This document shows positions 1 through 8,880 of a stretch of 64,000 nucleotides of DNA, piece after piece (within the stretch, counting starts at the first letter, position 1; each line of letters begins with the position of its first letter). The notes beneath the pieces were generated by a model. That model did no database searches. It was not told the origin of the DNA and saw nothing but the letters and a program-made list of their open reading frames with translations. Where the stretch lies: assembly GCF_024435355.1 (NCBI RefSeq), contig NZ_JAMJWG010000027.1:1-64000 (forward strand), in the 5' to 3' direction. Origin of the DNA: Streptomyces odontomachi. Its GTDB lineage: Bacteria; Actinomycetota; Actinomycetes; Streptomycetales; Streptomycetaceae. The translations under genes and the position numbers were made by a program.

Positions 1-77
1 CCCGAAGACGCCAAGACCACCCCGGGACGGGGGCGGCGGCGCGCAGCGCACGCGGCGGGGTGCCCCGCAAAAGGGAA

Positions 78-109
78 CCGGGGTGCCCCCGAAAAAAGGG
101 GCACCCCGG
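78..109 (-). terminator. Terminator of kgd
   Basis: A perfect 12-bp inverted repeat (78-89 with 98-109) encloses an 8-nt loop containing six A residues. It begins 26 bases beyond the kgd stop codon. It folds as a strong GC hairpin in RNA of either strand; the position fits transcription ending after kgd. There is no clean U tract, as is common in Streptomyces. Confidence 0.7.
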
Positions 110-135
110 ATCGTCGGCTGAGCTCGCCGCAGGCG

Positions 136-3100
136 TTACGCCTCGAACACCTCACGAACCAACTGCTCCTGCTCCGCCTGGTGCCGCTTGGCGGAGCCCA
201 CCGCGGGGGACGAGCTGTGCGGCCGGGAGATCCGCCGCAACCGCTCGTCGTGCGGCACGTCCGCGCCGACGGCCAGGTCCAGGTGGTCGATGAGGTTGAG
301 CGCGATGAACGGCCAGGCACCCTGGTTCGCGGGCTCTTCCTGGACCCACAGGTACTTCTCCGCGTTCGGGAACTTGGCGATCTCGGCCTGCACCTCGGCA
401 CCCGGCAGCGGGTACAGCCGCTCCAGACGGATGATCGCCACATCCGTGGCACCGCGCTTCTGCCGCTCGGCGTCCAGGTCGTAGTAGACCTTGCCCGCGG
501 TGAAGACGACCTTGCGGACCGCGCTCGGGTCCGTCGTCCCCGCCTCCACGGCGGAGTCACCGATGACCGGCCGGAAGCCGCCGGTGGTGAACTCCGACGC
601 CTTCGACGCCGCGGCCTTCAGCCGCAGCATCGACTTCGGCGTGAAGACGACCAGCGGCTTGTGGTGCGGGTTGTGCACCTGCCAGCGCAGCAGGTGGAAG
701 TAGTTCGACGGCATGGTGGGCATGGCCACCGTCATGTTGTTCTGCGCGCACATCTGGAGGAACCGCTCCGGGCGGGCCGAGGAGTGGTCGGGGCCCTGGC
801 CCTCGTAGCCGTGCGGCAGCAGCAGGGTGACGCCGGAGGTCTGGCCCCACTTCTGCTCGGCGGACGAGATGAACTCGTCGACCACCGTCTGCGCACCGTT
901 GACGAAGTCGCCGAACTGGGCCTCCCACATGACCAGCGACTCGGGCCGGGCCAGCGAGTAGCCGTACTCGAAGCCCATGGCCGCGTACTCGGAGAGCAGC
1001 GAGTCGTAGACGTTGTAGCGGGCCTGGTCCTCGGAGAGGTACAGCAGCGGCGTGTAGTCCTGACCGGTCTCGCGGTCGACGAGGACGGCGTGCCGCTGGC
1101 CGAAGGTGCCGCGCCGGGAGTCCTGCCCGGACAGCCGGACCGGGGTGCCCTCCAGGAGGAGGGAGCCGAGCGCCAGGGTCTCGCCCATGCCCCAGTCGAT
1201 GGCGTCCTCCTCGACCATGGTGGCCCGGCGCTGCAACTGCGGCAGCAGGCGCGGGTGGACGGTGACCCGGTCGGGGATGTTCACCTGGGACTCGGCGATC
1301 CGCTTGACGACCTCCTCGGAGATCGCGGTCTGGACGGCGACCGGGAACTCCGGCTGCACCTCCGGCACCTCGGCGCCGCTCGGCTGCTGGGTGGCTTCGC
1401 GGACCTCGGTGAAGACCTTCTCCAGCTGGCCCTGGTAGTCCTGGAGCGCCTGTTCGGCCTCTTCCAGGGTGATGTCGCCACGCCCGATCAGGGACTCGGT
1501 GTAGAGCTTGCGGACCGAGCGCTTCTTGTCGATCAGGTCGTACATCAGCGGCTGCGTGAAGCCCGGGTTGTCGGACTCGTTGTGGCCGCGGCGGCGGTAG
1601 CAGATCAGGTCGATCACGACGTCCTTGTTGAACGCCTGGCGGAACTCGAAGGCCAGCCGCGCGGTGCGGACCACGGCCTCCGGGTCGTCACCGTTCACGT
1701 GGAAGATCGGCGCCTCGATCATGCGGGCCACGTCGGTGGCGTACATCGAGGAACGGGCCGACTCCGGCGCGGCGGTGAAGCCGACCTGGTTGTTGATCAC
1801 GATGTGCACGGTGCCGCCGGTGCGGTAGCCGCGCAGCTGGGACATGTTGAGTGTCTCGGCCACCACGCCCTGGCCGGCGAAGGCCGCGTCGCCGTGCAGC
1901 GCGACGGGGAGCACGGTGAAGTCGGTGCCGCCCTTGCCGATGATGTCCTGCTTGGCGCGGGCGACGCCCTCCAGGACCGGGTCGACCGCCTCCAGGTGCG
2001 AGGGGTTGGCGGTCAGCGAGACCTTGATCTGCTCGCCGTCGAGGCCGGTGAAGGTGCCGTTGGCACCCAGGTGGTACTTGACGTCGCCGGAGCCGTGCAT
2101 CGACTTCGGGTCGAGGTTGCCCTCGAACTCGCGGAAGATCTGCGCGTACGACTTGCCGACGATGTTCGCCAGGACGTTCAGCCGGCCGCGGTGTGCCATG
2201 CCGACGACGACCTCGTCGAGCCGGGACTCGGCCGCGGCGTCCAGCACCGCGTCCAGCAGCGGGATGACGGACTCGCCGCCCTCCAGCGAGAACCGCTTCT
2301 GGCCGACGTACTTGGTTTGCAGGAACGTTTCGAACGCCTCTGCGGCATTCAGCCGGCGCAGGATGCGCAGCTGCTCCTCGCGCTCCGGCTTGGCGTGCGG
2401 GCGCTCCACGCGGTCCTGGATCCACTTGCGCTGCTTGGGATCCTGGATGTGCATGTACTCGATGCCGACGGTGCGCACGTAGCTGTCGCGCAGCACACCG
2501 AGGATGTCGCGCAGCTTCATCATCGACTTGCCGGCGAAGCCGCCGACGGCGAACTCGCGCTCCAGGTCCCACAGGGTGAGCCCGTGCTCGTTGATGTCGA
2601 GGTCGGGGTGCTTGCGCTGGCGGTACTCCAGGGGGTCGGTGTCGGCCATGACGTGGCCGCGCACCCGGTAGGAGTGGATCAGCTCGAAGACCCGGGCGGC
2701 CTTGGTGACGTCGTCGTCGTGGGAGGCGTCGATGTCCTTGAGCCAGCGGACCGGCTCGTAGGGGATGCGCAGCGCCTCGAAGATCTCGTCGTAGAAGTCG
2801 TTCTCGCCGAGGAGGAGGTTGGCCACGATGCGCAGGAACTCGCCCGACGCTGCGCCCTGGATGACGCGGTGGTCGTAGGTCGACGTGAGCGTCATGACCT
2901 TGGAGATGCCCAGGCGGTTCAGGGTGTCCTGGGAGGTGCCCTGGAACTCGGCCGGGTACTCCATCGCACCGACGCCCATGATCACCGACTGGCCCGGCAT
3001 CAGCCGCGGCACGGAGTGGACGGTGCCGATGCCGCCGGGGTTGGTCAGCGAGACGGTGACGCCGGAGAAGTCGTCCATCGTGAGCTTGTTCTCACGGGCG

Positions 3101-3984
3101 CGGCGGACGATGTCCTCGTAGGCCTGCCAGAACTCGAAGAAGTTCAGCGTGTCGGCCTTCTTGATGCCGGCGACGACCAGCTGCCGGTCGCCGTTCGGCT
3201 TCGTCAGGTCGATGGCCAGGCCCAGGGTGACGTGCTCGGGCTTGACGAGGGTCGGCTTGCCGTTCTTCTCGGCGAACGACCAGTTCATCGACGGCATGGC
3301 CTTGATGGCCTGCACCATCGCGTAGCCGATCAGGTGGGTGAAGGAGATCTTCCCACCGCGGGCCCGCTTGAGGTGGTTGTTGATGACGATGCGGTTGTCG
3401 AAGAGCAGCTTCACCGGCACCGCGCGGACCGAGGTGGCCGTCGGCAGTTCCAGGGAGGCGTTCATGTTCTTCGCGACGGCGGCGGCGGGGCCGCGCAGGG
3501 CCACGTACTCGGGGCCTTCGGCGGCCTCTGCGGCGGGCGCGGCAGCGGGCTTCGCCGGCGCGGCCGGCGCCGGCTTGGCGGCGGGCCGCGCGGGTGCGGC
3601 GGGCGCTGCGGCCTTCGGCGCTGTCGTGGCGGCCTGGGGCGCGGGCGCTGCGGTCTTCGGGGCGGCGGGCGCCGGTGCGGGCCTGCTCGGCGCCGCGGGG
3701 GCCTCACTGGTGGCGGTCCCCGCCGTCTCGGCGGCCGTGGCACCGGCCGTCGAGGTGGAGGCGGTGGCGGCGGCACCCGGCTTGTAGTCGGCGAAGAAGT
3801 CCCACCAGGCGCGGTCGACGGAGTTCGGGTCCTGGAGGTACTGCTGGTAGATCTCGTCGACGAGCCACTCGTTGGGACCGAAGGAAGCCGCAGGGTTCTT
3901 GCCCTGCCCCTCCTGGTCGGTCCGGGAAGTACCACCCGCGCTCAGGCTGGGGGAGCTCGCATTACTAGGGGACTGTGGCGACAC
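136..3984 (-). CDS. kgd: Multifunctional 2-oxoglutarate decarboxylase/dehydrogenase E1 with E2 domain
   Basis: This 1282-residue protein is the actinobacterial Kgd/OdhA type: a succinyltransferase-like E2 catalytic domain fused to the thiamine-diphosphate E1 subunit of 2-oxoglutarate dehydrogenase, acting in the TCA cycle. The N-terminus carries the E1 helix (NEWLVDEIYQQYLQDP), then an Ala/Pro-rich linker of roughly 100 residues without a recognisable lipoyl domain, then the acyltransferase core with its DHRVIQGA motif, then the E1 dehydrogenase (AHRGRLNVL, GDAAFAGQG). A reading frame continues to 4011, but the GTG at 3984 is preferred because it gives the usual start (VSPQSPSNAS). The gene is monocistronic and ends at a strong hairpin. 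In this family activity is controlled by an FHA protein (GarA/OdhI) binding E1; that partner is not in the window. Confidence 0.95.
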   Translation of the reverse strand: MSPQSPSNASSPSLSAGGTSRTDQEGQGKNPAASFGPNEWLVDEIYQQYLQDPNSVDRAWWDFFADYKPGAAATASTSTAGATAAETAGTATSEAPAAPSRPAPAPAAPKTAAPAPQAATTAPKAAAPAAPARPAAKPAPAAPAKPAAAPAAEAAEGPEYVALRGPAAAVAKNMNASLELPTATSVRAVPVKLLFDNRIVINNHLKRARGGKISFTHLIGYAMVQAIKAMPSMNWSFAEKNGKPTLVKPEHVTLGLAIDLTKPNGDRQLVVAGIKKADTLNFFEFWQAYEDIVRRARENKLTMDDFSGVTVSLTNPGGIGTVHSVPRLMPGQSVIMGVGAMEYPAEFQGTSQDTLNRLGISKVMTLTSTYDHRVIQGAASGEFLRIVANLLLGENDFYDEIFEALRIPYEPVRWLKDIDASHDDDVTKAARVFELIHSYRVRGHVMADTDPLEYRQRKHPDLDINEHGLTLWDLEREFAVGGFAGKSMMKLRDILGVLRDSYVRTVGIEYMHIQDPKQRKWIQDRVERPHAKPEREEQLRILRRLNAAEAFETFLQTKYVGQKRFSLEGGESVIPLLDAVLDAAAESRLDEVVVGMAHRGRLNVLANIVGKSYAQIFREFEGNLDPKSMHGSGDVKYHLGANGTFTGLDGEQIKVSLTANPSHLEAVDPVLEGVARAKQDIIGKGGTDFTVLPVALHGDAAFAGQGVVAETLNMSQLRGYRTGGTVHIVINNQVGFTAAPESARSSMYATDVARMIEAPIFHVNGDDPEAVVRTARLAFEFRQAFNKDVVIDLICYRRRGHNESDNPGFTQPLMYDLIDKKRSVRKLYTESLIGRGDITLEEAEQALQDYQGQLEKVFTEVREATQQPSGAEVPEVQPEFPVAVQTAISEEVVKRIAESQVNIPDRVTVHPRLLPQLQRRATMVEEDAIDWGMGETLALGSLLLEGTPVRLSGQDSRRGTFGQRHAVLVDRETGQDYTPLLYLSEDQARYNVYDSLLSEYAAMGFEYGYSLARPESLVMWEAQFGDFVNGAQTVVDEFISSAEQKWGQTSGVTLLLPHGYEGQGPDHSSARPERFLQMCAQNNMTVAMPTMPSNYFHLLRWQVHNPHHKPLVVFTPKSMLRLKAAASKASEFTTGGFRPVIGDSAVEAGTTDPSAVRKVVFTAGKVYYDLDAERQKRGATDVAIIRLERLYPLPGAEVQAEIAKFPNAEKYLWVQEEPANQGAWPFIALNLIDHLDLAVGADVPHDERLRRISRPHSSSPAVGSAKRHQAEQEQLVREVFEA

Positions 3985-4418
3985 GGCGGCAACCGCCCTC
4001 TTCCGCTTCACAAGATGATGGGACAGCGGGAATAAAGGCTACGCCTCTTGGGGTGGGACCTGCAGTCCGGGCCGGTCATCCGTCGTGTAAGTCACACCGA
4101 AGAGGGTGTTTCACGGCGATGGCGATCGGGAAAAAGATTCAGTTTCGTTCGCACGGAGAACCTGGCCGCGCAGGGCCGTCCCGAGGTGCGCCTACGGGCC
4201 TCGGGCGCCGTGCCGCGGCTTGATCCCGGCTCCTGGTACGCCTGCGGCACGCCGCGGCCCCGGGTGCCCCGGCTGCCCGGGCCCGGCTCCGTCTTTGCAT
4301 GTGCATGGCATCTACGAAAGGGGTGCGTGACGTCGACCACGCCGCCTGCATGTGGGTGACGTCACGCATCCCGGCGTTGACCTCGTCCGGTCGGCGCCCG
4401 GCGTAGCCGGCACGCCTC
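3985..4418. promoter_or_regulatory. Intergenic region: kgd leader and kinase 3' end
   Basis: 434 bases without a credible gene lie between the kinase stop and the kgd start. The clearest feature is an 11-bp perfect inverted repeat, TGCGTGACGTC at 4324-4334 and its complement at 4358-4368, extendable by three GC pairs after a one-base bulge. It sits about 50 bases past the kinase stop and 340 bases upstream of kgd, so it may end kinase transcription or act as an operator. The kgd promoter must lie here but no convincing -10/-35 pair was identified. Confidence 0.5.
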
Positions 4419-5813
4419 TCACACGCGGGCGCGCGGCTCGCCCGGCAGGGAGACCTGGATCCGGCAGCCGCGGGTCGACTCGGCCACCCCGATCGTGCCG
4501 CCGTGCAGGTCGACCGCCCAGCGCGCGATGGCGAGACCGAGCCCCGTGCCACCGTCGCTGCCGGAGCCGTGTCCCCCCTGGGCGGCACCGGCGCCGCGGT
4601 GGCGGCCGCGGTTGAAGCGCTCGAAGACGCGGTGCCACTCGGAGCGCGGAATGCCGGGCCCCTCGTCCAGCACCTCCAGGTTCAGCGACTGGGGGCTCGT
4701 GCCGCGCCGCGCCCGTACGGTGACCCGGCCGTGCGGCGGGCTGTGCTTGACCGCGTTGTCGATCAGGTTGGCCACCACCTGGTGGATGCGCTCCGCGTCC
4801 GCGTACGCCGTCAGCTCGGGCGGGGAGACGTCCAGGTGCAGGTGGACGTCGGTACGGGTGTGGCTGCCGGAGCCCGAGGCGATCCCGGCGCGCGCCGAGG
4901 CGACCATGTTCGCCTCCTTCAGCACGCCCGAGAGATACGGCCACACCTCGAAACGGCGCGCCTTGAGCGGCACGACGCCGTTGTCGAGCCGGGAGAGGTC
5001 GAGCAGCGTCTCGACCAGCCGTCCCAGCCGTTCGGTCTGCTTCAGGGCGGTGCGCATGGTCTCGGGGTCGGCCGCGGAGACACCGTCGACGACGTTCTCC
5101 AGGACGGCGCGCAGCGCGGCGATGGGGGTGCGCAACTCGTGCGACACGTTCGCCACCAGCTCCTTGCGCTGCTGGTCCTGCGCCTCCAGGTCGTCGGCCA
5201 TGCGGTTGATGGTGGAGGCGAGGTCGCCGAGCTCGTCGCGGCGGCTGTCGCCGCTCACCCGGCGGGTGTAGTCGCCGTGCGAGATCGCCCGGGCCACCGT
5301 GTTCATCTCGTCCAGCGGCGCCGTCAGGGAGTGCGCCACGAACTGGGTGATCAGCAGGGTGGCTATCACCGAGAAGACCGTGATGAAGCGCAGCTCGGTC
5401 TCGGTGCGGACCGCGATCATCAGCAGTCCGGTGGTGATGAAGACCGAGACGACGACCAGCATGCCGAGCTTGGTCTTCACGGAGAACGGCCGTACCCCCG
5501 ACGCCCACAGCACGATCTGGCGGCCGGCGTCGTTGCCCTGCTGGGCGCTGAGGGTCTCCCTCAGGTCTGCCACCGCCTGGCCGGCCGCCTCGACGGCCCG
5601 CCGTAGCCTGGCCGGGCGTCGGACACGGCTGTCGTTGCAGGTCGTGGAGTGCGCCGGAGTGCGGGCGGCCCGCAGGCGCGCTCGGGCCCGCGCTGTCATG
5701 CCGGTGGCTGCACCGGTGTCACCGTCGGTGCTCTTGGCGTGGTGGCCCTGCTGGGATGCGTCCCCCGGGCCGCCGGTGCCTTCTGTGGGACTCGTTCCGC
5801 TGATCCCGCTCAT
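4419..5813 (-). CDS. Two-component sensor histidine kinase (HAMP/HisKA/HATPase)
   Basis: A 464-residue membrane histidine kinase. A charged N-terminal region of about 110 residues precedes two membrane segments (about 116-136 and 143-161) with almost nothing between them, so the sensed signal is probably intramembrane or cytoplasmic. A HAMP linker follows, then the HisKA domain with phospho-acceptor His225 in NVSHELRTP. The ATPase domain has an N box (NLIDNAVKHS), G1 (DEGPGIP) and G2 (GTGLGLAI). It lies 61 bases downstream of the response regulator on the same strand and is surely its cognate kinase. No ligand can be assigned. The start is uncertain: the Shine-Dalgarno is weak and an internal ATG at residue 39 is possible. 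Confidence 0.9.
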   Translation of the reverse strand: MSGISGTSPTEGTGGPGDASQQGHHAKSTDGDTGAATGMTARARARLRAARTPAHSTTCNDSRVRRPARLRRAVEAAGQAVADLRETLSAQQGNDAGRQIVLWASGVRPFSVKTKLGMLVVVSVFITTGLLMIAVRTETELRFITVFSVIATLLITQFVAHSLTAPLDEMNTVARAISHGDYTRRVSGDSRRDELGDLASTINRMADDLEAQDQQRKELVANVSHELRTPIAALRAVLENVVDGVSAADPETMRTALKQTERLGRLVETLLDLSRLDNGVVPLKARRFEVWPYLSGVLKEANMVASARAGIASGSGSHTRTDVHLHLDVSPPELTAYADAERIHQVVANLIDNAVKHSPPHGRVTVRARRGTSPQSLNLEVLDEGPGIPRSEWHRVFERFNRGRHRGAGAAQGGHGSGSDGGTGLGLAIARWAVDLHGGTIGVAESTRGCRIQVSLPGEPRARV

Positions 5814-5874
5814 CGCCAGCTACCGTCGGGACCTCTCATGCCGTCGGGCTCATCGTCTTGGGCTCATGTGGTGC

Positions 5875-6612
5875 TCACGGGTTGGGCGTCTCCAGGGCGT
5901 ACCCCACACCGTGCACGGTGCGGATCCGCTCGGCGCCGATCTTGCGGCGCAGTGCCTTGATGTGACTGTCGACGGTACGGGTCCCGGAGGCGTCTGCCCA
6001 GTCCCACACCTCGGCGAGCAACTGCTCGCGGGAGAGCACCGCGCGGGGGGTGTTCGCCAGGCACACCAGCAGGTCGAACTCGGTGGGTGTGAGGTGGACG
6101 TCCTCGCTGCGCACCCGAACCCGGCGCTGCGCGTGGTCGATCTCCAGTTCGCCGAGCCTGAGTATGCCGCTGCGCGGTGTGGTGGCGGCCAGCGCCGCGC
6201 GCTCCACCCGGCGCAGCAGTACGTGCACCCGGGCCGCGAGTTCACGCATCGAGAACGGCTTGGTCATGTAGTCGTCGGCGCCCACGCCCAGGCCGACCAG
6301 CATGTCCGTCTCGTCGTCGCGAGCCGTCAGCATGAGTACCGGCACCGGCCGCTGTGCCTGCACCCGCCGGCAGACCTCCAGGCCGTCGAAGCCGGGCAGC
6401 ATCACGTCGAGGATCAGCAGATCGGGCTGCCATGCCTCGGCGGTGTCCACGCCCGCAGGGCCGTCCCCGGCTGTCTGCACCAGGAAACCCTCGGCACGCA
6501 GCCGGGCGGAGATGGCCTCGACGATCGTCGGGTCGTCCTCGATGACCAGCACGCGGCGCTGTGCGCCGGAGGCCGCCGTGCTGCCGTTGTGGGAGGTGTG
6601 TGTCTGCTCCAT
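5875..6612 (-). CDS. OmpR/PhoB-family response regulator
   Basis: A 245-residue regulator with an N-terminal receiver domain (acidic pocket IEDD, phospho-acceptor Asp69 in LLILDVMLPG, Lys118 in YMTKPF) and a C-terminal winged-helix DNA-binding domain (HLTPTEFDLL, RTVDSHIKALRRKIG). It is the first gene of a pair with the histidine kinase on the same strand. A purine-rich GGGGCGGGGCG precedes the ATG. The family binds direct-repeat sites as a dimer after phosphorylation. The pair is followed by kgd, but nothing in the sequence shows that it regulates kgd. Confidence 0.92.
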   Translation of the reverse strand: MEQTHTSHNGSTAASGAQRRVLVIEDDPTIVEAISARLRAEGFLVQTAGDGPAGVDTAEAWQPDLLILDVMLPGFDGLEVCRRVQAQRPVPVLMLTARDDETDMLVGLGVGADDYMTKPFSMRELAARVHVLLRRVERAALAATTPRSGILRLGELEIDHAQRRVRVRSEDVHLTPTEFDLLVCLANTPRAVLSREQLLAEVWDWADASGTRTVDSHIKALRRKIGAERIRTVHGVGYALETPNP

Positions 6613-6728
6613 CGCCCCGCCCCTGACTGTTGCTTTTCCGGAATCGTGGGGGTGATCCCTGCCGTTCGATTGACGCTTGAATCATCCGTGCGCCGGTCAG
6701 CAGCGTACGGGCCCGGGCCCTGCCACGG

Positions 6729-7529
6729 CTATCGGGGCCCGACCGCGATGTGCACCGCGTCGGGAACACCCCGAGACACGGGGATCTCTTTGGTGTGAAC
6801 CGCTCGGAATCCGGCATTGCGCAAGGCGGTTTCGAATTCCGGCGAGGGTTCCGCGGACCATACAGCAAGAACGCCGCCCGGCGTCAGGTGGGTCCGGCAT
6901 GCGGCGAGTCCCGCGGGGGAGTACAGGTCGTCGTTGTCTTCCGTGACGGTCCACCCCGGGCCGTTGTCGATGTCCAGGCAGAGCGCGTCGTACCGTGCGC
7001 CGGTCGTGCGCAGGTGCGTGAGGAGATCGGCGTGCACGATCTCGGTACGCGGATCGGTGCGCGCCGCGGCGGAGATCTCGGCGAGCGGGGCGGCGTCCGG
7101 TGCCGAGGGGCGGCCCGGGCCGCCGTGCCAGTCGATGATCGCCGCCTCGCGCTCGACGACGGTGATCTGGCCCCAGCGCCGATCGGCGGCGGCGTGCGCG
7201 AGGGAGAACCCGACGCCGAGTCCGCCGATGAGTACGGACGGTGCCGGGCGGCCGGCTTGGGGCTCCGGGGCCTCCCCGGCCTCCCGGGACTCCAGGGCTT
7301 CACCGGCCTCCCGGGATTCCAGGGTCTCCAGGGCGACGTCCATGAGCAGTCGCTCCGAGCGGCCGTCCGAGGTGTCCATCAGGAAGCACCCGTTGGCGAT
7401 GATCTGGAGCAGCGTGCCGTGCCGCCGCAGCACCACTTCGCCGTAGGGGCCCTCCCGCCGGTCCAGGACGACGGGCGGGCCGTCGGGCGCGGGCGCGGTG
7501 GCGGGGTGGGGAAGGTGCGCGGCGTGCAT
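6729..7529 (-). CDS. Spermidine synthase-like methyltransferase-fold protein
   Basis: A 266-residue Rossmann-fold protein of the spermidine-synthase-like group. It shows a glycine-rich nucleotide loop (VLIGGLGVGFSLAHA), an acidic strand end (VVEREAAIIDW) and LCLDIDNGPGW followed by a C-terminal AVWSAEPSPEF segment. The usual polyamine-binding residues are not obvious, so it may act on another small molecule. Residues around 85-105 hold a short internal duplication (ESREAGEA twice) that looks like a recent in-frame expansion. The reading frame runs further upstream through the minisatellite, but the ATG at 7529 is taken because family similarity begins there. It is separated from the downstream response regulator gene by 116 bases. 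Confidence 0.72.
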   Translation of the reverse strand: MHAAHLPHPATAPAPDGPPVVLDRREGPYGEVVLRRHGTLLQIIANGCFLMDTSDGRSERLLMDVALETLESREAGEALESREAGEAPEPQAGRPAPSVLIGGLGVGFSLAHAAADRRWGQITVVEREAAIIDWHGGPGRPSAPDAAPLAEISAAARTDPRTEIVHADLLTHLRTTGARYDALCLDIDNGPGWTVTEDNDDLYSPAGLAACRTHLTPGGVLAVWSAEPSPEFETALRNAGFRAVHTKEIPVSRGVPDAVHIAVGPR

Positions 7530-7571
7530 GGGGCCATCTTCTCGACTGGGGAGGGGTGGGGCCAGGGGCGG

Positions 7572-7774
7572 GGCGGCGTGGCGCCCCACCATGGAGGACG
7601 GGCGGCGTGCCGTCCCCTTACGGGGGTCGGGTGGCGTGCCGCCCCACGACGGGGGTCCGGTGGCGTGCCGCCCCACGACGGGGGTCCGGTGGCGTGCCGC
7701 CCCACGACGGGGGTCCGGTGGCGTGCCGCCCCACGACGGGGGTCCGGTGGCGTGCCGCCCGACGACGGGGAACG
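7572..7774. repeat. 29-bp tandem minisatellite, about 7 copies
   Basis: Seven adjoining units of 29 bp: 7572, 7601, 7630, 7659, 7688, 7717 and 7746. The four from 7630 to 7745 are identical; the first two and the last are diverged. The unit begins GGTGGCGTGCCGCCCCACGA, and each copy contains CCCC-N5-GGGG, which can form a hairpin. There are no spacers between units. The array fills the space between the spermidine-synthase-like start and the GNAT stop. A 29-bp period shifts reading frame each copy, so it is unlikely to be coding. Confidence 0.9.
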
Positions 7775-7796
7775 CGCCGGGGCGCGTCCCCTCGGC

Positions 7797-8618
7797 TCAG
7801 TCGGCCGCCGGGGTCCACACGTACGGTGTCGTCGTGGTCACCGCGGCCAGGCCCAGGCGGCGCAGGATCGGGGCGCTGTCGTCGGAGGCGTCGACCTGGA
7901 GGTACCGCACACCGCGTGCGGCGGCGCTGCGGGCGCGGGCGGCGACCAGCGCGCGGTAGATGCCCCTGCCCCGCCACTCGGCCAGCGTCGAGCCGCCCCA
8001 CAGGCAGGCGAAGTCGGTGCCGGCCCGGTACACCAGCCATGCCGCCGAGACCACCGTGCCGTCCGCCTCGGCGACGAGTACCTCGATCTGGTCCGGAGCG
8101 GCCGCGATCCGCGCGCTCAGGTCGTCCGCGAGCCAGGACCAGTCCTGACCCCAGACGATGGACTCCATCGCGGCGATCCGGCGCAGCTCGGCGTCGGCCG
8201 TGACCTGCCGCAGCGTGACGCCGTCCGGCAGGCCCGGCGCGGCGGTCAGCTCGGCGGCGCGCCCGATGAGCACCGTCTCGCGCTCCTCGGGGACGAAGCC
8301 AGCCGAGGTCAGCCGGTCGGTGAGGTCGGCCGGCAGGTCATGGCCGCGGGTCTTCCACTCGACCGCCTCTCCGCGGGCGGCGAAGTAGTCACGCTGTCGC
8401 GCGATCAGCAGGTCCAGGTCGGTGCCTCGGACGCCCATGTCGCGAGGGGTGGCCACGAAGCCGCGGAACTGCCCGACGATCCGGGTGAGCGGTCCGTCCC
8501 GCTCCGTGTGCACCCCCGTGGGGAGGGACGGCGGTATGCCGCGCAGCTGTGCGTCGTAGGCGGTCAGGAGGTCGGCGTCCGCCGCGGCGAGTTCGGTCAC
8601 CCGGGTACGGAAGAGCAC
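7797..8618 (-). CDS. GNAT-family N-acetyltransferase
   Basis: A 273-residue protein whose C-terminal half is a GNAT acetyltransferase, transferring acetyl from acetyl-CoA to an unknown amine. The acetyl-CoA loop is visible as STLAEWRGRGIYRALV, followed by ARGVRYLQVDASDDSAPILR, where distal family members place the final strands. The N-terminal half (DLDLLIARQRDYFAARGE) resembles the divergent first domain found in many Streptomyces GNATs. The frame stays open to 9389 but that extension is antisense to lon and has no family character. GTG 8618 is used; GTG 8600 is an alternative, and neither has a strong ribosome-binding site. It is divergent from lon. Confidence 0.82.
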   Translation of the reverse strand: MLFRTRVTELAAADADLLTAYDAQLRGIPPSLPTGVHTERDGPLTRIVGQFRGFVATPRDMGVRGTDLDLLIARQRDYFAARGEAVEWKTRGHDLPADLTDRLTSAGFVPEERETVLIGRAAELTAAPGLPDGVTLRQVTADAELRRIAAMESIVWGQDWSWLADDLSARIAAAPDQIEVLVAEADGTVVSAAWLVYRAGTDFACLWGGSTLAEWRGRGIYRALVAARARSAAARGVRYLQVDASDDSAPILRRLGLAAVTTTTPYVWTPAAD

Positions 8619-8711
8619 TCGGCTGTCCGCCGCAACCCGTTTTCCGATTCTCGGGGCCCGGACCGGTCCGGCGGGGCCCGACCTCGCCGGCACGGGATGG
8701 AACGCGGCTGG

Positions 8712-8756
8712 GGAACGGTTGGAACGGCTGGAACGGCTGGAACGGTCGAAACGGTC
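8712..8756. repeat. 9-bp tandem repeat, 5 copies, in the GNAT/lon intergenic region
   Basis: Five consecutive 9-mers (GGAACGGTT, GGAACGGCT twice, GGAACGGTC, GAAACGGTC) lie between the divergent GNAT and lon starts, about 125 bases upstream of the lon start codon and outside the HspR site. GGAAC-type motifs at 9-bp spacing could be iterated protein-binding sites or simple slippage. Confidence 0.75.
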
Positions 8757-8838
8757 ACGAGGTGGGGCGCGACCAAGGGTGGCTGATCGCTCACAGCGAA
8801 CGCCACGAAGGGTCGGGAACATCCGGGGACTCAGGTGC

Positions 8839-8859
8839 ATTGAGTCTGCATAGCTCAAC
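8839..8859. promoter_or_regulatory. HAIR element: HspR operator for lon
   Basis: The sequence ATTGAGT-N7-GCTCAAC matches the Streptomyces HAIR consensus CTTGAGT-N7-ACTCAAG with changes only at the outer positions and one inner base. It ends 21 bases before the lon ATG. In Streptomyces, HspR together with DnaK is known to repress lon, dnaK and clpB through HAIR sites, so heat-shock induction of this lon gene is expected. Confidence 0.85.
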
Positions 8860-8880
8860 TTGACTGCCGAAGGGGAGATC

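Noticed and set aside
181..4035. 1284-residue open frame on the plus strand, antisense to kgd
   Set aside because: High-GC mirror of a real gene: Val/Arg/Gly/His-rich with no family motifs, and kgd is unmistakable on the other strand.
7572..7774. CRISPR array (29-bp repeat)
   Set aside because: The units are directly adjacent without spacers and no cas genes are in the window.
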